Of a DNA stretch of 64,000 nt, positions 17,911-25,982 are shown piece after piece (the stretch's first letter is position 1; every line of letters starts with the position of its first letter). Made by a program: the position numbers and the translations under genes. The stretch comes from Bog-793 sp050013835 (lineage in GTDB: Bacteria > Actinomycetota > Acidimicrobiia > Acidimicrobiales > Bog-793). The stretch spans positions 1-64,000 of the forward strand of contig JBEKEM010000011.1 of NCBI GenBank assembly GCA_050013835.1, in the 5' to 3' direction. Below the pieces are notes generated by a model. The model did no database searches, had not been told where the DNA came from, and saw only the letters and a list, made by a program, of their open reading frames with translations.

Positions 17911-19436
17911 CCGATATGGACGAACCGCGCCAGGAGGTACGTCGCCGGCAGGACGAAGAGCATGGCGTCGATGCGGTCGAACACGCCGCCGTGGGCCGGG
18001 AGCAACCGGCCCATGTCCTTCAGTCCGAGGTCCCGCTTCACGACCGACTCGACGAGGTCGCCCCAGGGCGCGAAGACCGCGACGACAGCGCCGAGGGCGA
18101 GGGCATCGGCCAGGTTGAAGGGGTGGACCCGGGCGACGATCCCGGCGGCGACACCGAGCGTGAGGACCGTCCCCCCGATGAGGCCCTCGATCGTCTTGCC
18201 GGGGCTCACACGCGGCGCGAGACGGTGCCGCCCGAACTTTGAGCCGACCGCGAACGAGCCGACGTCGTGGGCGACGGTGAGCGCCACGGCGGCACCGAGG
18301 AGGGCCACACCGTGTCGCAGCGGATATGCCGTCGGGTTGAGGAGCAACCCGGCGAACGAGCCGAACACACCCACCCACGTCACGACCAGCACCGTGACGG
18401 CGAGGTCGTCGACCGGCGAGGAGTCCGGGGCCGTGACGACCCGCCAGCCCCCAGCGAGCACGACGACCAGGGCGAGGACGACCGGGACGGCTTCGGGGCC
18501 CCGGAGGTAGCTGCCGACGACAAGCGCGGGCACGGCTGCCAGTCCGATGAGCGCCAACGGGCGGAAGCCCGAGAGCCGCATCGCCCCGAAGGTCTCGCCG
18601 GCGGCGACAGCGAGGATGACGGAGGCGAGCACGAGGACCGGGAGCGGCCCGTTGGCGAAGCAGAGCACCGCCACGCCGGCGAGCACGATGCCGGTTGCCG
18701 TGGCGACCACGGTGTTGCGCCGCGGCGCGACCTGCGCGGGCGCGGGGGCAGCCCGCCCTCCGGCACGGTGGGCGGCGCGCCCTCGGCTGCGGCGACGGGC
18801 CCGTACCGCCCCGACGAGGTGCTCCCAGGCCGCGTCGTCGGGCTGGTCGGCACCCGCCGACTCGGCCGGAGGCGCCGCGGCCGCCGCGGCGCGTGCATGT
18901 AGGCGGCGACGAGTGGTCGGCGCGTCGAAGTCGAACTCGAATGGGTCGGTGCTCGCCGTCGGATCCTCGCCGCGGCCGGCGATGGTCAAGGACCCGCCGG
19001 CGCCCTCGCCGTCGGTGTCGTCGTCCTCAGAGAGAAAGGCGAGATCGGACTCGTCCGCCTCCCAGTCCGCCGACGTTTGGCGCCAGGTCGGCCCACGGGC
19101 CCCCCGCTCGACCGGGCCGGGGGGTCGGGCGTCACCGAGCAGGACGCTCGGCACCTGGCCGGTTGGCGGCGCGGACCAGTCCGGCAGCTCGAAGCGCCCG
19201 CCCTCGTCGCCCTGGAGCGGATCGGACGGGCGGACGGCGGTCTCCTCAGGGGAGAGCGGGCGAGGGGAGCCGGGGACGAGACCGGCGGCGACGGCCGCCT
19301 CGACAGCGACGATGCGGACCTCCTCGGTCACCGGCCGGGCGTGGCGGGACGGGGTCTCGCCCGTCTCCGGGGTTTCGCCCGGTCCGGCCTCGGGGTCCGG
19401 GTCGGGGTCGCGGGTCCGCTTGTCTTCGTCTTCCAC
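17907..19436 (-). CDS. cdsA: Phosphatidate cytidylyltransferase with long acidic N-terminal extension
   Basis: CdsA makes CDP-diacylglycerol from phosphatidic acid and CTP in the membrane. The C-terminal 270 residues hold about eight helices and the family signature ESVVKRDLGLKDMG followed by LPAHGGVFDRIDA. Unlike ordinary CdsA (about 270-300 residues) this protein has 509: the first 240 or so are hydrophilic, rich in Asp, Glu, Pro and Gly, end in an Arg/Ala-rich patch, and are probably disordered and cytoplasmic. GTG 19436 is preceded by GGAGGG at 8 nt, so the extension appears to be translated. Confidence 0.93.
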   Translation of the reverse strand: MEDEDKRTRDPDPDPEAGPGETPETGETPSRHARPVTEEVRIVAVEAAVAAGLVPGSPRPLSPEETAVRPSDPLQGDEGGRFELPDWSAPPTGQVPSVLLGDARPPGPVERGARGPTWRQTSADWEADESDLAFLSEDDDTDGEGAGGSLTIAGRGEDPTASTDPFEFDFDAPTTRRRLHARAAAAAAPPAESAGADQPDDAAWEHLVGAVRARRRSRGRAAHRAGGRAAPAPAQVAPRRNTVVATATGIVLAGVAVLCFANGPLPVLVLASVILAVAAGETFGAMRLSGFRPLALIGLAAVPALVVGSYLRGPEAVPVVLALVVVLAGGWRVVTAPDSSPVDDLAVTVLVVTWVGVFGSFAGLLLNPTAYPLRHGVALLGAAVALTVAHDVGSFAVGSKFGRHRLAPRVSPGKTIEGLIGGTVLTLGVAAGIVARVHPFNLADALALGAVVAVFAPWGDLVESVVKRDLGLKDMGRLLPAHGGVFDRIDAMLFVLPATYLLARFVHIG

Positions 19437-19490
19437 TGTGCGTTCCCTCCGCGGGTCTCCCCGCTCGGCTCCCCGGGCAACGGCCCGCCA

Positions 19491-20063
19491 TCAGACCTCG
19501 AGCAGCTCCTGCTCCTTGTTGGTCAGCAACCGGTCGATATCGGCGACGAATTCGTGGGTCGCCTTGTCGAGCTCCTTGTCCGCCCGCTCGACGTCGTCGA
19601 TGGAGACGGCACCCTCGTGCTCGTGGACCTCGAGCTCATGGCGGGCGTGGCGGCGGACGTTGCGGACCGCGACCCGCCCCTCCTCGGCGCGCTGGCGGAC
19701 CACCTTCACGAGTTCGCGACGACGTTCCTCGTTCAGCTGCGGGAAGGTGAGCCGCACGACCTCCCCGTCGTTCGACGGGTTGAGGCCGAGGTCCGAGACC
19801 TGGATCGCCTTCTCGATCGCTCGTATCGCACCTTTGTCGTAGGGGTGGATGACGAGCGTGCGCGCCTCGGGGACGGTGATCCCGGCGATTGACTGCAGGG
19901 CGACCTCGGCGCCGTAGTAGTCGACCTTCAGCTTCTCGACGAGGACCGGGGCGGCCCGGCCGGTGCGCACGGAGGCGAACTCGCCCTTGGCGTGCTCGAC
20001 GGCGTGCGCCATCTTCTCGCGGGCCTCGGCGATCGCCGCTTCGATGATTGAGTCGGCCGTCAT
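19491..20063 (-). CDS. frr: Ribosome recycling factor
   Basis: RRF splits post-termination ribosomes with EF-G. 190 residues, usual length 185. Recognisable features: FASVRTGRAAPVLVEKLKVDYYG, GITVPEARTLVIHPYDKG, GLNPSNDGEVVRL, FPQLNEERRRELVKVV and the C-terminal DKELDKATHEFV helix. The ATG overlaps the pyrH stop (ATGA). A 54-nt gap separates it from cdsA. Confidence 0.97.
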   Translation of the reverse strand: MTADSIIEAAIAEAREKMAHAVEHAKGEFASVRTGRAAPVLVEKLKVDYYGAEVALQSIAGITVPEARTLVIHPYDKGAIRAIEKAIQVSDLGLNPSNDGEVVRLTFPQLNEERRRELVKVVRQRAEEGRVAVRNVRRHARHELEVHEHEGAVSIDDVERADKELDKATHEFVADIDRLLTNKEQELLEV

Positions 20064-20833
20064 CTGATCAGCGTACCGATTGGCTCGCCGGCGAGGGCTC
20101 CCCGGATGTTCCCCGCCGTCATCAGGTCGAACACGAGGATCGGCAGCCCGTTGTCCTTGCAGAACGTGACCGCCGTCAGGTCCATCACCCGCAGGTCGCG
20201 GGAGATGATGTCCATGAAGCTCACCTCGGTGTAACGGGTCGCCGTCGGCTCGAGGCGCGGATCGGCGCTGTACACACCGTCGACGCCGGAGTGCGTCCCC
20301 TTGAGGATCACCTCGGCCTCGATCTCGGCGGCGCGCAGCGCGGCGGGCGTGTCCGTCGTGAAGTACGGGTTCCCCATCCCGGCGGCGAAGATGACGACCC
20401 GCCCCTTTTCCAGGTGGCGGATGGCGCGGCGCCGGATGTAAGGCTCGCAGACCTCGGCCATGTGGATCGCCGAGAGCACACGGGTCGGGCGGCCCTGGCG
20501 CTCGATGGCGTCCTGCAGGGCAAGGGCGTTGATCACGGTGCCGAGCATCCCCATCGTGTCCGAGGTGGCGCGGTCGATGCCCCCGCCCGCCCCCTTCCGG
20601 CCCCGCCAGATGTTGCCGCCGCCGATCATGACGGCGAGCTCCACGCCGAACTCGTCGCAGGTCCCGGCGATCTCCTCGGCGATCCGGTTCACCGTGACGG
20701 CGTCGATCGTCTCGTCCGAGGCCGCGCTGGCGAAGGCCTCGCCGCTGATCTTCAGCACGGCCCGCCGCCAGCGCGCCGTCGCCTTTCCGGTCCGGGCCAC
20801 GGCACCCGCCAGGTCGGCGTCCCGGCTCGTCAC
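20060..20833 (-). CDS. pyrH: Uridylate kinase (UMP kinase)
   Basis: Bacterial UMP kinase, hexameric, making UDP from UMP and ATP. Motifs: LKISGEAFA, VMIGGGNIWRGR, ATSDTMGMLGTVINALAL, IFAAGMGNPYFTTDTPAALRA, LKGTHSGVDGVYSADPR and a C-terminal VFDLMTAGNI. The GTG at 20833 overlaps the tsf stop (GTGA), giving 257 residues with a roughly 15-residue N-terminal extension over the E. coli enzyme. Confidence 0.96.
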   Translation of the reverse strand: MTSRDADLAGAVARTGKATARWRRAVLKISGEAFASAASDETIDAVTVNRIAEEIAGTCDEFGVELAVMIGGGNIWRGRKGAGGGIDRATSDTMGMLGTVINALALQDAIERQGRPTRVLSAIHMAEVCEPYIRRRAIRHLEKGRVVIFAAGMGNPYFTTDTPAALRAAEIEAEVILKGTHSGVDGVYSADPRLEPTATRYTEVSFMDIISRDLRVMDLTAVTFCKDNGLPILVFDLMTAGNIRGALAGEPIGTLIR

Positions 20834-21630
20834 GTCCCGACGACGACCTGGGCGAACCGGCGGATGACGGCCGAGCCGGCGAGCTGGGCGATTGACACCT
20901 TCTCGTCGCGGGCGTAGGGCTGGTCGAGCAGGACGTGCTCCTTGTACCAACCGTTGAGGCGGCCCTCGGCGATCTTGTCGAGCTGGGCCTCGGGCTTGCG
21001 CTCGTTGCGGGCGATGGCGAGGATCGTCTCGCGCTCCGCGGCAACGACCTCGGCGGGGACGTCCTCCCGCCGGAGGTACTCGGGGCGGGCGAAGGCGATA
21101 TGGACGGCCACGTCGTGGGCGAGCGCGGCCGGTCCGCCGGTCAGCTCGACGAGCACGCCGTTCACGCCCCGCCCGTTCTGCACGTGGAGGTAGCTGTCGA
21201 GCACCGCCCCGGGCTCGGCGGCGAAGCGGGCGTGGCGGCCGACGGCGATGTTCTCCTTCACCGTCACCTTCAGGTCGTCGACGGCATCGGCACGGGCTGC
21301 CAGCGCCTCCTCGCCGCCGGCGGCGAGCGCCTCGGCGAGATCGTCGACGAGGCGGACGAAGTCCGCCGACTTGGCGACGAAGTCCGTCTCGCACTCGAGC
21401 GCCACGACGGCGGCTGTGCCCCGGTCGCCGTCGACGACGACGGAGACGGCACCCTCGGCACGCGCCCGCCCGGCACGCTTGGCGAACCCGGCGAGGCCCT
21501 TCTCGCGCAGCCAGCGCTTCGCCTTCTCGGGATCGCCCTCGGTCTCGACGAGCGCCCGGCGGACGTCGAGGATGCCCGCCCCCGTCGCGGCGCGCAGCGC
21601 CTTCACGTCCTGTGCCGTGACCTCCGCCAT
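20830..21630 (-). CDS. tsf: Elongation factor Ts
   Basis: EF-Ts exchanges GDP for GTP on EF-Tu. 266 residues. The N-terminal UBA-like part is MAEVTAQDVKALRAATGAG, and the core EF-Tu contact motif CETDFVAKSADF is intact. It starts one base after the rpsB stop, the conserved rpsB-tsf pairing. The repeat of the dimerisation domain is somewhat divergent but complete. Confidence 0.97.
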   Translation of the reverse strand: MAEVTAQDVKALRAATGAGILDVRRALVETEGDPEKAKRWLREKGLAGFAKRAGRARAEGAVSVVVDGDRGTAAVVALECETDFVAKSADFVRLVDDLAEALAAGGEEALAARADAVDDLKVTVKENIAVGRHARFAAEPGAVLDSYLHVQNGRGVNGVLVELTGGPAALAHDVAVHIAFARPEYLRREDVPAEVVAAERETILAIARNERKPEAQLDKIAEGRLNGWYKEHVLLDQPYARDEKVSIAQLAGSAVIRRFAQVVVGT

Positions 21631-21631
21631 T

Positions 21632-22423
21632 TCAGACCTCCATCGCCGGCGCAGTCGTGGTCGCCGCGAACTCGTCGTAGTGCCCGTGCGGCTCCGCCGG
21701 ACCCCCCGCGGCGGCGAGGTTCGCCGCGGCGTGCCGGGAGTAGATGAAGCGGCCCTCTGCCACGGCGTCGGCCATGACGCGGCAGAGCAGGCGCCCGGAG
21801 CGGATGGCGTCGTCGTTGCCCGGGATCACGTAGTCGATGATGTCCGGGTCGCAGTTCGAGTCGACGACGGCGATCACCGGGATGCCGAGCTTGTTCGCCT
21901 CGGTGACGGCGATGTGCTCCTTTTTCGTGTCGATGATGAAGAGGGCGTTTGGCAGCTTCGTCAGGCGCCGGATGCCGCCGAGGTTGCGCTCGAGCTTCTC
22001 GAGCTCGCGCCGCAGCATCAGCGCCTCCTTCTTCGGCAGGGCGTCGAACTCACCCGAGTCGCGCGATGCCTCGAGCTCGGCGAGCTTGCGGACGCGGCCT
22101 GAGACCGTCTCGAAGTTCGTGAGCATCCCGCCGAGCCAGCGCTCGTTGACGTACGGCATGCCGCACGCCGTGGCGTTCTCCGCCACCGGGTCCTGGGCCT
22201 GCTTCTTCGTGCCGACGAAGAGGAGGGTGCCCCCGGCACCGACGAGGTCGCGCACGAAGGCGTAGGCGGTCTCGATCCGGTCGAGGGTCTGGTGGAGGTC
22301 GATGATGTAGATCCCGCTGCGCTCGCCGTAAAGGAAGCGCTTCATCTTCGGGTTCCACCGGCGGGTCTGGTGTCCGAAGTGGACCCCCGCCTCGAGCAAC
22401 TGCTTCATCGTGACGACGGCCAC
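21632..22423 (-). CDS. rpsB: 30S ribosomal protein S2
   Basis: S2 binds the 30S head-body junction. 263 residues. Family motifs: LLEAGVHFGHQTRRWNPKM, YGERSGIYIIDLHQT, GTLLFVGTKKQAQDPV, YVNERWLGGMLTNF, ALFIIDTKKEHIAVTEA and GIPVIAVVDSNCDPD. GTG 22423 is chosen because AAGGAG precedes it at 6 nt; a more upstream ATG at 22486 would add a non-conserved arginine-rich head. First gene of the rpsB-tsf-pyrH-frr-cdsA-dxr-rseP-ispG run. Confidence 0.96.
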   Translation of the reverse strand: MAVVTMKQLLEAGVHFGHQTRRWNPKMKRFLYGERSGIYIIDLHQTLDRIETAYAFVRDLVGAGGTLLFVGTKKQAQDPVAENATACGMPYVNERWLGGMLTNFETVSGRVRKLAELEASRDSGEFDALPKKEALMLRRELEKLERNLGGIRRLTKLPNALFIIDTKKEHIAVTEANKLGIPVIAVVDSNCDPDIIDYVIPGNDDAIRSGRLLCRVMADAVAEGRFIYSRHAAANLAAAGGPAEPHGHYDEFAATTTAPAMEV

Positions 22424-22813
22424 GCGTCGCTCCTTCCCAACGGTTCTGCGGAACCGGACGTCGCGCCGTGAGGCGACCGTGGGCACGTCCGGCCGATTTG
22501 TCGAGAGGCCCGGGCGGGCCTCGGGAGCATGGTAGCCGCTCGGGCCGACCGGGCGGACAGGCGGCCGCGGCCCGGGCTGATACAGGCCGCCGCGGTTCTC
22601 CGTCGCTCAAACCAGCCTGCTCCTAGACGCCAGATCGGTTGCTGTTCCGGGGTCCCAAGCTGCAAGGAGGTAACAAGACTGATGGGAAATTCGACACGAG
22701 ATCGCAGGCGTCGCCTGCTGGCGAAGTTGCTTGTCGCGAAGGTGACGTGGTCCCTCAGCTGCTCTGGTTACAAGCGACCTGACAGGTGCGGGTTCGAACC
22801 AGGGCGCTGCCGG
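22424..22813. other. Non-coding gap between xerC and rpsB
   Basis: About 390 bp. It should contain the promoter and leader of the rpsB operon on the minus strand; a TACCAT -10-like box at 22529-22534 is the best candidate I see. A 6-bp inverted repeat GCAGGC...GCCTGC at 22704-22718 may end xerC transcription. On the plus strand there is a very strong ribosome-site-like AAGGAGGT near 22665 before an ATG at 22682, but no convincing protein follows. Confidence 0.5.
22529..22534 (-). promoter_or_regulatory. Candidate -10 box of the rpsB operon
   Basis: TACCAT on the minus strand, giving a leader of about 100 nt before the rpsB GTG. No good -35 box is visible, so this rests on the -10 pattern only. 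Confidence 0.3.
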
Positions 22814-23704
22814 TCAGGCCCGGGGGTGGGCCTTCTTGTACACGCGGACGAGTCGTTCCCGCGAGACGTGGGTGTAACGCTGGGTCGTGCGCAGGCTCGA
22901 GTGGCCCAGCAGCTCCTGCACGACACGCAGGTCAGCCCCCCCGTCGAGCAGGTGCGTGGCGTAGGTGTGGCGCAGGGCGTGGGGGTGCGTCGGCACGGCA
23001 CTGCGCCGGTCGATGATGCGGCGCACGTCGCGGGGCCCGAGGCGGCGGCCCCGCGCGTTCAGGAAGACGGCGTCGCCCGGCGTCTCCGGCCCGCGCAGCA
23101 CGTTCCGGCCCTCGGCCAGGTACCGCCGGCAGGCGTCGGCGGAGGGCTCGCTCATCGGTACCCGCCGCTGCTTGCCGCCCTTGCCCCAGACCGTCACCGC
23201 AAGGCCGACGAGGTCGAGGCCAACGGTGTCGAGTCCGCAGCACTCGCTGACGCGCAGACCCGAGCCGTAAAGGAGCTCGAGGACGGCGTCGTCGCGCAAC
23301 CGAGTCGCCAGGCCGCGGGCGTCCCCGCCGGGCTCGGCCGGGATGTCGGGCTCGAGCAGGGTTGCGAGCTCGCCCGACGAGAGTACGCGGGGCAGCCGGC
23401 CCCCACCCGACGGCGCCGTCAGCCGGCGCGACGGGTCTTCGGCGATGAGCCCCCGGCGCTTGGCGAAGTCGAAGTAGCGTCGCAGGGCTGCCGCCTTGCG
23501 GGCGATCGACCGGCGCCCGTAGCGGCGCGTCGCGAGGTAGGCGAGGTACCGGCGGAGCATCAGCCGGTCGACCTCGGAGGGGCCCTTGACGTCGGCTCGC
23601 CCGGCCCATTCGGCAAAGGAGTCGAGGTCGGAGCGGTAGGCGCGCCGAGTCGCCGGAGCCGACGCCCCCAGAGCCTGGACGAACGCGTCGAACTCCCAGC
23701 CCAC
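22814..23704 (-). CDS. xerC: Tyrosine recombinase XerC/XerD
   Basis: Site-specific recombinase of 296 residues that resolves chromosome dimers at dif. The N-terminal core-binding domain starts WEFDAFVQALGASAPATRRAY. The catalytic domain has GSGLRVSECCGL (Arg), GKGGKQRRVPM (Lys), HPHALRHTYATHLLDGG (His-x-x-Arg), LLGHSSLRTTQRY with His and the Tyr nucleophile, then THVS. GTG 23704 is favoured because TACGCT sits exactly 6 nt before it, a leaderless pattern shared with aroG, and a longer start would run into the response-regulator gene. XerC versus XerD cannot be settled; location before rpsB favours XerC. Confidence 0.92.
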   Translation of the reverse strand: MGWEFDAFVQALGASAPATRRAYRSDLDSFAEWAGRADVKGPSEVDRLMLRRYLAYLATRRYGRRSIARKAAALRRYFDFAKRRGLIAEDPSRRLTAPSGGGRLPRVLSSGELATLLEPDIPAEPGGDARGLATRLRDDAVLELLYGSGLRVSECCGLDTVGLDLVGLAVTVWGKGGKQRRVPMSEPSADACRRYLAEGRNVLRGPETPGDAVFLNARGRRLGPRDVRRIIDRRSAVPTHPHALRHTYATHLLDGGADLRVVQELLGHSSLRTTQRYTHVSRERLVRVYKKAHPRA

Positions 23705-23710
23705 GATGCA

Positions 23711-23716
23711 AGCGTA
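23711..23716 (-). promoter_or_regulatory. Candidate -10 box, leaderless start of xerC
   Basis: Minus-strand TACGCT followed by six bases and then GTG 23704. The hexamer and spacing are identical to those in front of aroG at 27781. Confidence 0.5.
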
Positions 23717-23774
23717 GCGAGCACCCTCGGCGCCCCCGGGGAACGCGCCGGCGCCAGATGAGACAAGATGAGGC

Positions 23775-24467
23775 ATGGTGAGTCGCATCCTCATCGTCGA
23801 GGACGACGAGCGGATCCGGGCCTCGACGGGGCTCGCCCTCGAGGACGAGGGCTACGAGGTCGTCGAGGCGGGGAGCGGCGAGGAGGCCCTCGAGCGCTTC
23901 GCCCAGTCCCTCGGTTCCGAGCCGCTGGACCTCGTCATCATCGACATCATGCTGCCCGGCATGGACGGCTTCGAGTGTTGTCGGGAGGTCCGCCGCCAGA
24001 GCGCCGTGCCGATCATCATGGTGACGGCGAGGACGGACACTCACGACGTCGTCGCCGGGCTCGAGGCGGGCGCCGATGACTACGTGACGAAGCCGTTCGA
24101 GCCCAAGGAGCTGGCGGCGCGAATCCGCGCCCTGCTCCGCCGGGCACGATCGACCGAGGGGGGCCCGTCGACCCTCGCCTTCGGCGACCTCGAGATCATG
24201 CCGGAGGCGGGTGTCGTCCGGCTCGCCGGCGAGGAGGTCCACCTCACCCGCACCGAGTTCCTCCTCTTGTGCGAGCTCGCCGCCAACCACGGCAAGGTGC
24301 TCTCGCGCGAGCAGCTCCTGGAGCGGGTCTGGAGCTACGACTACTTCGGCGACGGCCGCCTCGTCGACGTCCACGTGCGGCGCCTCCGCACGAAGGTCGA
24401 GCCGGATCCCGCCAATCCCCGTTACGTGCTAACCGTACGCGGGCTGGGCTACAAGCTCGCCCCCTAG
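23775..24467 (+). CDS. OmpR-family response regulator, MtrA-like
   Basis: DNA-binding response regulator, 230 residues. Receiver domain 1-120 with acidic pocket VEDDE, phospho-Asp in LVIIDIMLPGMDGFE near 55, MVTARTD and the Lys in YVTKPFEPKEL. The C-terminal winged helix contains EEVHLTRTEFLLLCELA and DVHVRRLRTKVE then a RGLGYKL end. It is followed without a gap by its kinase and then a GerMN lipoprotein, the same order as mtrA-mtrB-lpqB of Actinobacteria, which governs cell wall and division. Orthology to MtrA is inferred from context. Confidence 0.93.
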   Translation: MVSRILIVEDDERIRASTGLALEDEGYEVVEAGSGEEALERFAQSLGSEPLDLVIIDIMLPGMDGFECCREVRRQSAVPIIMVTARTDTHDVVAGLEAGADDYVTKPFEPKELAARIRALLRRARSTEGGPSTLAFGDLEIMPEAGVVRLAGEEVHLTRTEFLLLCELAANHGKVLSREQLLERVWSYDYFGDGRLVDVHVRRLRTKVEPDPANPRYVLTVRGLGYKLAP

Positions 24468-25982
24468 ATGCCCGACAAGGGATGGTTCCGCCGACTGATC
24501 GGCCGCCGCGACGCGCACCCCGAACGGGGGCGGTTCGGGCGCTTCGGGCTGCGCGCCCGCATCGCCGCTGTGTTCGCCCTCGGCGCCCTCGTGCTCTCGC
24601 TGCTCATCACGTCGATCACGTACTTCACGACGAGCTCGTCGATCGTCGCCCAGGACGAGCACTCCTTCGAGCTCCAGGCGCTCGCCAACGCGACCTCGCT
24701 CCAGGAGAGCGCCTACGCCCGCGACCCGACGATCCTCGTCGACAACCTGGTCGGGCTCTCCGACGCGCTCCGCTCGTCGACGACGTACTCGATCATCTAC
24801 GTCGCCTCCCTCGACGCCTGGATCGCCTCGTCGCCCGCGACCTTCTCCGAGGCCGACCTGCCGTCCTCGCTGCGCGCCGCGACGCTGCGGGGGACGTCGG
24901 CCGAGCAGATGTTCTCGTTCCGCGGCACGCCGCATCTCGCCGTCGGGATCGCCCTGCCGCTCGGCGCCTACTACTTCGGGGTGTTCAGTCTCAGCCAGGC
25001 GACCGCCACCCTCCACGTGCTGCTGGCCTCCCTCGTCGCCGCCGCGGTCGTCACGACGATCCTCGGCGCCGCCCTCGGCAGCTGGGCGGCCGGGCGCACG
25101 CTGCGCCCGCTGCACGAGGTCTCCGAGGCGGCGTCGGCGATCGCGAGCGGGATGTTCGACACCCGGCTCGAGACCGGCGAACCGCGCGACCTTTCCGCGC
25201 TGACGTCGTCGTTCAACCGGATGGCCGACCGGCTCGAGCAGCGGATCGAGCGGGACGCCCGTTTCACGTCCGACGTCAGCCACGAGCTCCGCTCGCCGCT
25301 CACGACGCTGGCGACCTCCCTCTCGGTCATGGAGTCGCGCCGGGACGAACTCCCCGAACGCGCCCAGCGCGCCCTCGACCTGCTGGGCACCGAGGTACGC
25401 CGCTTCCAGCGCATGGTGCGCGACCTGCTCGAGATTTCCCAGTTCGACGCGCGATCAGCCGAGTTCACGGCCGAGCCGGTCGAGATCGGCGATCTCGTCC
25501 GGCACGCCTTCGCCCCCGCCGGGCACGCCCCGGTGACGGTCACGATCGACCCGGCCGACGACCACCGCGAGATCCTCGTCGACAAGCGCCGGATCGGGCG
25601 CGTCTTCGGGAATCTGATCGAGAACGCCGACCGCTACGCCGGCGGGGTGACTCAGGTCACCGTCGAGACGCGTGATCAGATCGTGCGCGTGCGCGTCGAC
25701 GACTCGGGGCCGGGGATCCCCCCGGCGGACCGCGACCGAATCTTCGAGCGGTTCGCACGCGGCGCCGGCGGCGCCGGCAGCCGTGGAGCGGGCGTTGGCA
25801 CGGGCCTCGGGCTCGCCCTCGTGCAGGAACACATCCGTCTCCACGGCGGGCGGGTCTGGGTCACCGACTCACCGACCGGGGGGGCGAGCTTCGTCGTCGA
25901 GCTGCCGCTCGCCCGGCCGGAAACCGGCGACGGCGAGGCCGGCGACGGTTCCGGCACGGCGACCGAGGGGAGCGGTCGGTGA
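24468..25982 (+). CDS. Sensor histidine kinase, MtrB-like
   Basis: Membrane kinase of 504 residues, partner of the preceding regulator. Two transmembrane helices (near 27-48 and 180-205) frame an extracytoplasmic sensor of about 130 residues. HAMP begins at LRPLHEVSEAASAIASG. The phospho-His lies in FTSDVSHELRSPLTTLA near 272. ATPase boxes: NLIENADRYAGG (N), DDSGPGIPPADRDRIFERF (G1/F) and GTGLGLALVQEHIRLHGG (G2). ATG immediately follows the regulator stop, and its TGA overlaps the lipoprotein GTG. The C-terminus is a Gly/Glu tail. Confidence 0.93.
   Translation: MPDKGWFRRLIGRRDAHPERGRFGRFGLRARIAAVFALGALVLSLLITSITYFTTSSSIVAQDEHSFELQALANATSLQESAYARDPTILVDNLVGLSDALRSSTTYSIIYVASLDAWIASSPATFSEADLPSSLRAATLRGTSAEQMFSFRGTPHLAVGIALPLGAYYFGVFSLSQATATLHVLLASLVAAAVVTTILGAALGSWAAGRTLRPLHEVSEAASAIASGMFDTRLETGEPRDLSALTSSFNRMADRLEQRIERDARFTSDVSHELRSPLTTLATSLSVMESRRDELPERAQRALDLLGTEVRRFQRMVRDLLEISQFDARSAEFTAEPVEIGDLVRHAFAPAGHAPVTVTIDPADDHREILVDKRRIGRVFGNLIENADRYAGGVTQVTVETRDQIVRVRVDDSGPGIPPADRDRIFERFARGAGGAGSRGAGVGTGLGLALVQEHIRLHGGRVWVTDSPTGGASFVVELPLARPETGDGEAGDGSGTATEGSGR

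Noticed and set aside
19491..21044. Apparent fusion of pyrH-region sequence with frr
   Set aside because: The upstream part is a shadow frame of pyrH; frr begins at the ATG overlapping the pyrH stop.
22682..22813. Small HNH-like gene after a strong ribosome site
   Set aside because: The Cys pattern is suggestive, but no HNH histidines follow and the frame becomes xerC antisense. Kept only as a finding, not as a gene.
22785..22815. tRNA T-arm-like GGTTCGAACC after rpsB/xerC
   Set aside because: The flanking bases do not pair (GCGGG against CAGGG) and no D-arm, anticodon arm or acceptor stem can be built.
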